DNA of 7,840 nt. Source: an uncultured Phaeodactylibacter sp. Its GTDB lineage: Bacteria; Bacteroidota; Bacteroidia; Chitinophagales; Saprospiraceae. The first letter of the stretch is position 1, and each line of letters opens with the position of its first letter. The DNA is taken from the NCBI GenBank assembly GCA_913062745.1, contig CAJXXJ010000157.1, positions 1-7,840 of the forward strand, given 5' to 3'. The position numbers were made by a program, and so were the translations under genes. The notes below the pieces were generated by a model. The model did no database searches. It saw only the letters and a program-made list of their open reading frames with translations, and had not been told where the DNA came from. Positions 6,196 to 7,840 of the stretch are shown in pieces.

Positions 6196-7251
6196 ATGCG
6201 AACTACATTTACCACTCTTCTATTTGCGCTGGCGCTGATGAGCACCTACTCGCTGCAGGCGCAGGATCCCCGCTTTTCACAATTCTATGCCGCTCCCCTG
6301 GAGATGAACCCGGCCATGATCGGCTTATTCGAGGGCCGCTACCGGGTGGTAGCCAACTACCGCGAACTGTATCCGGCTATACTGGACAACAATCCGTACC
6401 GGACCATCGCAGCAAGCGCTGACATGCGGCTTCGGATGCAAAATGACGATTATATTGGCTTGGGGCTGAGCGCGATGCGGGATCAGGTCGGGCAGGCTAA
6501 TTTCAACCGTACCAAAGCTAATCTGGGCGTTTCCTTCCTCAAGCAGCTGGGCGGCTCGCGCTATACGCCCTATACGCAATACCTGATAGCCGGTGCGCAG
6601 ATTGGTTTCGGGCAGCATGGGCTCAACTGGCAGCGCTTGTGGTTTTCGGAGCAATTTGACGGCACGAATGGCACGATTGATTTCGGTGCACCCAACGGCG
6701 AAGGGTTTTCCGACCCCCTCAATACAGATGTATTTTTGGACTTCAACGCCGGGCTGCTGTGGTACATCCTCTTTGATGATAACCTCAGCCTTTACTTCGG
6801 CGGTGCGCTGCACCATATCAACAGCCCGAGTATCACCTTTTTGGAAACGGGCGATGCGCAGCTGGATTCCCGCTGGGTAGGGCAGGCCGGTGGCGAAGTG
6901 CCGATCACCCGGGAGCTGAGCCTGCTGCCTGCCGCTGCGGTGATGGGGCAGGGAGAGCACCTGAGTATCACGGCTGGCGCTAATTTCCGCTATTCGAACC
7001 GCGACTGGCGGGAGGTGGCCATACGTGCCGGAGGCTGGGCGCACATAACCAATCAGCTGGATCAAATGGGCATGGATGCTATTGTAGTAACCACCGTACT
7101 GGAGATGGAGCGCTGGAATATCGGGCTGAGCTACGATGTGACCACTTCTGTGCTGGCTACCGCCAATAACGCCCGTGGCGCTTTCGAAATGAGTTTCATT
7201 TACACGCATCCGGCTACCTGGAGAACTTCGGTCAAGTGCCCTAACTTTTAG
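6196..7251 (+). CDS. PorP/SprF-family type IX secretion outer-membrane protein
   Basis: The product is 351 residues, close to the usual 300-350 of the family. It begins with a signal peptide (MRTTFTTLLFALALM, ending LQAQ at residues 20-23), then the family hallmark DPRFSQFYAAPLEMNPAMIG at 24-43, a YR-rich first strand (about 46-60), the DYIGLGLSAMRDQ(V)GQANF region, and ends with GAFEMSFIYTHP and a terminal CPNF; a late FxxSFIY-type strand and a C-terminal C-P-x-F are typical. Family members are outer-membrane beta-barrel proteins that work with the type IX system; SprF is needed to secrete SprB, and such genes commonly sit next to type B cargo. That is the arrangement here, 57 bases downstream of the giant cargo gene. 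I use the ATG at 6196 instead of the in-frame TTG at 6190. This is probably a dedicated partner copy and not the core PorP, because no other T9SS core gene is nearby. Confidence 0.9.
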   Translation: MRTTFTTLLFALALMSTYSLQAQDPRFSQFYAAPLEMNPAMIGLFEGRYRVVANYRELYPAILDNNPYRTIAASADMRLRMQNDDYIGLGLSAMRDQVGQANFNRTKANLGVSFLKQLGGSRYTPYTQYLIAGAQIGFGQHGLNWQRLWFSEQFDGTNGTIDFGAPNGEGFSDPLNTDVFLDFNAGLLWYILFDDNLSLYFGGALHHINSPSITFLETGDAQLDSRWVGQAGGEVPITRELSLLPAAAVMGQGEHLSITAGANFRYSNRDWREVAIRAGGWAHITNQLDQMGMDAIVVTTVLEMERWNIGLSYDVTTSVLATANNARGAFEMSFIYTHPATWRTSVKCPNF

Positions 7252-7256
7252 TGTGT

Positions 7257-7784
7257 ATGCCAGAAGAAGAACGGCAATTGGGCTTCCGGGATGAACGCCC
7301 GGAAGACCTGAACGCCTATTTGGAGCGCATTCAGGCCAACCGCTACCCCCTGAGCCTGCTGGCTGCCGGGTTGACCGACGTGCGGAACATAGGGGCTTTG
7401 TTCCGCCTGGCAGACGCTGCCCGGATCGAGCATCTGTATTTTTACGGCTGGCCGGAACAGCTCAATGCCAAAAAATTAAAGCGTGTTTCCCGTTCTACCG
7501 TTGACTATGTGCCTCATACCGTGCTCGACTTCCCACAGTTGCAGCAGCTGAGCCAGGAAAAAACGATGGTGGGCCTGGAAATTACGGCGGATAGCCAGCC
7601 GTATTACACCTTTGATGCCCCGCCGGGCACCGTGCTCGTCCTTGGGCAGGAGGCACACGGCATACCGGATACAGTCCTTCAGCTTTGCACGGCCTGCGTA
7701 CACCTGCCGATGCGCGGCGTCAATACCTCTATGAACGTAGCAATGGCTGCGGGCATTGCTGTGTATGGGTTGATGAAATTCTAG
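7257..7784 (+). CDS. TrmH/SpoU-family RNA 2'-O-methyltransferase (SPOUT fold)
   Basis: The product is 175 residues and carries all three SpoU motifs. Motif 1 is NIGALFRLADAA (Asn44, and Arg50 as the expected catalytic arginine). Motif 2 is LVLGQEAHGI (Glu132 in GxExxG). Motif 3 is LPMRGVNTSMNVAMAAGIAVY (Asn160). These form the trefoil-knot S-adenosylmethionine site of enzymes that methylate a ribose 2'-OH in tRNA or rRNA. There is no separate RNA-binding N-terminal domain, only about 30 residues before the fold, so it is a compact member. The nucleotide target cannot be told from sequence, so no gene symbol is given. The ATG at 7257 lies 5 bases after the SprF-like stop; an alternative GTG at 7251 overlaps that stop by one base and adds two residues. 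Such tight spacing suggests co-transcription, perhaps translational coupling. Confidence 0.92.
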   Translation: MPEEERQLGFRDERPEDLNAYLERIQANRYPLSLLAAGLTDVRNIGALFRLADAARIEHLYFYGWPEQLNAKKLKRVSRSTVDYVPHTVLDFPQLQQLSQEKTMVGLEITADSQPYYTFDAPPGTVLVLGQEAHGIPDTVLQLCTACVHLPMRGVNTSMNVAMAAGIAVYGLMKF

Positions 7785-7805
7785 TACACTGTGTAATAAA
7801 TTTTT
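7785..7805 (+). terminator. Weak terminator-like palindrome and T-run after the methyltransferase gene
   Basis: Directly after the stop codon, TACAC (7785-7789) and GTGTA (7791-7795) form an odd-length palindrome. A five-T run ends at 7805. The folded stem would have only 4 bp with a 3-base loop and low GC, and it is separated from the T-run by A-rich bases, so this is a poor intrinsic terminator. The remaining 35 bases to the window end show no gene. Confidence 0.25.
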
Positions 7806-7840
7806 AAGCATTTTGAAGGGCTCTTTTTCCCTCACTCATC

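Noticed and set aside
6325..7209. A 294-codon minus-strand frame opposite the SprF-like gene
   Set aside because: The plus strand carries complete PorP/SprF hallmarks at both ends; the antisense product is Arg-rich and unrecognisable.
7817..7832. AGGG...CCCT around a T-rich loop near the window end, as a terminator for a convergent gene
   Set aside because: Only 4 bp of stem, and the T-run is in the loop, not after the stem; no convergent gene is visible in the window.

Overview
The window looks like chromosome of a member of the Bacteroidota. The clues are a secreted giant with SprB repeats and a type B type IX secretion (T9SS) sorting domain, a PorP/SprF-family partner, and promoter-like sites matching the TTTG / TAnnTTTG pattern of this phylum instead of TTGACA/TATAAT. 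The GC-rich coding sequence and the CUB + PKD + P-domain + SprB-repeat architecture suggest a Saprospiria-type (Lewinella-like) organism, but that placement is inference.

Layout: bases 1-74 hold the first 24 codons of a minus-strand gene for a peptide-type ABC transporter ATPase, cut by the window edge. Bases 75-651 carry no convincing protein gene. This stretch holds outward-facing promoter-like elements, a GC-rich segment (about 241-403) that can fold into a closed multi-hairpin RNA directly behind a near-ideal promoter, a second weaker promoter, and a leader stem-loop. Bases 652-6138 encode one exported protein of 1828 residues: signal peptide, CUB, PKD, two P-domain-like modules, Ig-like and FN3-like modules, ten SprB repeats and a type B C-terminal domain. 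A 57-base gap with a strong stem-loop separates it from a PorP/SprF-family gene (6196-7251). Five bases further on is a small SPOUT (TrmH/SpoU) RNA methyltransferase gene (7257-7784). The last 56 bases hold only a weak terminator-like palindrome and T-run.

How the genes work together: type B T9SS cargo is typically encoded beside a SprF-like outer-membrane protein needed for its secretion and surface attachment, as with SprB/SprF of Flavobacterium gliding. The two large genes therefore most likely form a cargo/partner pair building a long surface filament or adhesin. The methyltransferase is probably a co-transcribed housekeeping gene with no link to surface function. I see no CRISPR, insertion sequence, defence island or clearly new multi-gene system. 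The least explained element is the candidate structured RNA upstream of the giant gene.
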